From positions 62,001 through 126,000 of the forward strand of contig NZ_JAAFZH010000006.1 in the NCBI RefSeq assembly GCF_010435915.1: a DNA stretch of 64,000 nucleotides. Direction: 5' to 3'. Source of the DNA: Spirosoma terrae (GTDB taxonomy: Bacteria > Bacteroidota > Bacteroidia > Cytophagales > Spirosomataceae). How positions within the stretch are numbered: position 1 is the stretch's first letter; each line of letters starts with the position of its first letter. The notes under the pieces are model-generated. The model worked only from the letters and a program-made list of their open reading frames with translations. It was not told the DNA's origin and made no database searches. A program made the translations under genes and the position numbers. Positions 63,801 to 64,000 of the stretch are shown in pieces.

Positions 63801-64000
63801 ACTACGTTCATTACGGTTTTTTCGGCGACCGATTCCGGTTGGCTGGCCGATCTGCCCATGATTTGAGCCGCCAGCAATTCCTGATTAGTGGGTATATCGT
63901 CGAGCAGGCGAGCATCGGTCGACGAGCGTTCCGACGGCTTCTTCTGCGCCAATACGACATAAACACCCTGTTTCACTTTCTTGAACCGAAGTCCCTGAGG
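60866..64000 (-). CDS. SusC/RagA-family TonB-linked outer-membrane protein (5' end outside window)
   Basis: At least 1040 residues visible; the frame stays open to base 64000, so the first residues lie beyond the window and the GTG at 63976 is not the true start. A short tail of an STN domain (QGLRFKKVKQGVYVVLAQ) comes first, then a carboxypeptidase-like domain (TITGTVKSETGEGLPGVSVV), the TonB plug (VVVGYGTVRKSDLTG; RGGNSINASSDPIFVVDG) and a 22-strand barrel ending in an aromatic (TIGLNIGF). SusC imports glycans with energy from TonB. The STN domain may link it to an anti-sigma factor outside the window. Pair with SusD immediately downstream. Confidence 0.94.
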   Translation of the reverse strand, partial: PQGLRFKKVKQGVYVVLAQKKPSERSSTDARLLDDIPTNQELLAAQIMGRSASQPESVAEKTVMNVVADRTITGTVKSETGEGLPGVSVVVKGSTRGTSTDAEGKYRMSVPDNAQAVTLVFSFVGYLNQEVAIGNRTTVDVTLAPDQKALDEVVVVGYGTVRKSDLTGSVSTVKAEQLTAYPSIGAVQALQGRAAGVQIQANNGEPGASFKVRIRGGNSINASSDPIFVVDGFVGGTMPPPEDIESVEVLKDASATAIYGSRGANGVVMVTTKRGKSGKARIEFNSSFSAQQEINRLKLLNAEQFVSYVQSVNPNYVSRGQNTDWQNQIFQPGSIQNYQLSLSGGTDNIKYYVSGAYFGQKGVIINSDFSRFSITSNIDIKASDKLRVGLNVFGQRNTKNGVLSQESTGGTNSSGVVSSAFKFGPDLGVYDQNGGFTIAVLSDPINNPYAIATQYQNNNVNDQTQGNLFAEYQILKDLKFRATLGATTNSGRTGTYTPTTLNAGASVGGSGSMSGNRNTLFQNENYFSYDRTFGEAHRFGAMAGFSYQSSQNESWGGSGQSFISDALSYWNLGSSSVWQAPSSSLTDWKLASWYGRINYALKDRYLFTVNARYDGSSTFSRNHKWAFFPSGAFAWNMGNESFMSGLNWLSQWKWRVSYGLTGNQAISPYQTLARFSTVFAAINGVAVNAISPSSIANDDLTWETTAQFDVGTDISLFNNRLNLTMDYYKTITSNLLFSVPLPQYSGYSSQLKNIGKVQNQGFEVTVGTRNLTGALRWDMDVNLSLNRNKVLSLPDGKDIFYSSAPGHLVGLDQTQILREGSPVGSMYGWIYDGVYQEGDKFLTGSGFEQVVGGEKFRDLDGNGAINSNDRTIIGNPNPKFIWGWTNEFKWKNLDLNVFFQGSQGNDMLSYTLMELDLLSGINNATTNALNRWTPQNTNTSVPKASSARTRRVSTRWIYDGSYVRLKNLAIGYTFPQVLTNKIKLNRLRIYASAQNILTFTDYPGYDPEVNYNTSGSVNGNRNLGLDYGSYPNAKSYTIGLNIGF

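Overview
This window looks like the chromosome of a Cytophagales-type bacterium (phylum Bacteroidota), most like Spirosoma and its relatives. The assignment rests on a SusC/SusD pair, Bacteroidota-style promoters (TAnnTTTG at -7, no Shine-Dalgarno), a giant SBBP/SprB-like surface protein, secreted DUF1080, DUF5703 and ThuA proteins, and genes such as radA, sufB, gap and gpmA. Species identity is inferred, not proven. I see no tRNA, rRNA, CRISPR array, insertion sequence or prophage.

Layout. 1-5.9 kb: a partial beta-carbonic anhydrase, then a DapA/NanA-type aldolase coupled to an SSS symporter, divergent from a secreted DUF5703 (GH95-like) protein; the shared intergenic region holds several dyads. 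6.4-16.4 kb: one ~3330-residue secreted protein with an SBBP propeller, Ig/SprB-like domains and 18 units of about 91 residues, part of which is a recent 819-bp amplification. 16.4-20.3 kb: an unknown membrane protein and a GH29 alpha-L-fucosidase. 20.7-26.3 kb: a tight four-gene operon (ECF-like sigma factor, membrane TPR anti-sigma-like protein, cytoplasmic-looking subtilase, exported TPR-CHAT protease); this is the strongest candidate for an under-described system. 26.3-29.3 kb: DEDD exonuclease, TrmH methyltransferase, histone H1-like protein, orphan histidine kinase.

29.4-36.2 kb: a sugar-oxidation cluster (ketose 3-epimerase-like isomerase, Gfo/Idh/MocA oxidoreductase, a large ThuA/sorbosone-dehydrogenase/CARDB/cupredoxin lipoprotein) with a divergent AraC regulator. 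36.3-46.1 kb: alpha/beta hydrolase, DinB, GNAT, radA, a beta-barrel protein, a DUF1080-kelch pair, divergent gpmA and gap, and a DUF4153-like membrane protein. 46.5-55.3 kb: imelysin-like/di-heme peroxidase fusion, PhoX-like lipoprotein, EEP phosphohydrolase, two tiny coiled-coil genes beside sufB, a lipoprotein, DoxX, and two small acidic proteins. 55.4-64 kb: alpha/beta hydrolase, then a SusC/SusD operon followed by a Tat-type propeller protein and a GMC oxidoreductase; SusC runs off the right end.

Together these genes suggest a heterotroph that takes up and oxidises glycans or plant-derived sugars. GMC oxidoreductase, DUF1080, ThuA, Gfo/Idh/MocA and 3-epimerase-like proteins are consistent with 3-keto-sugar chemistry (inference). 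The intergenic DNA carries several REP-like inverted repeats, and the heptamer GCTACGT/ACGTAGC recurs strikingly on both strands.
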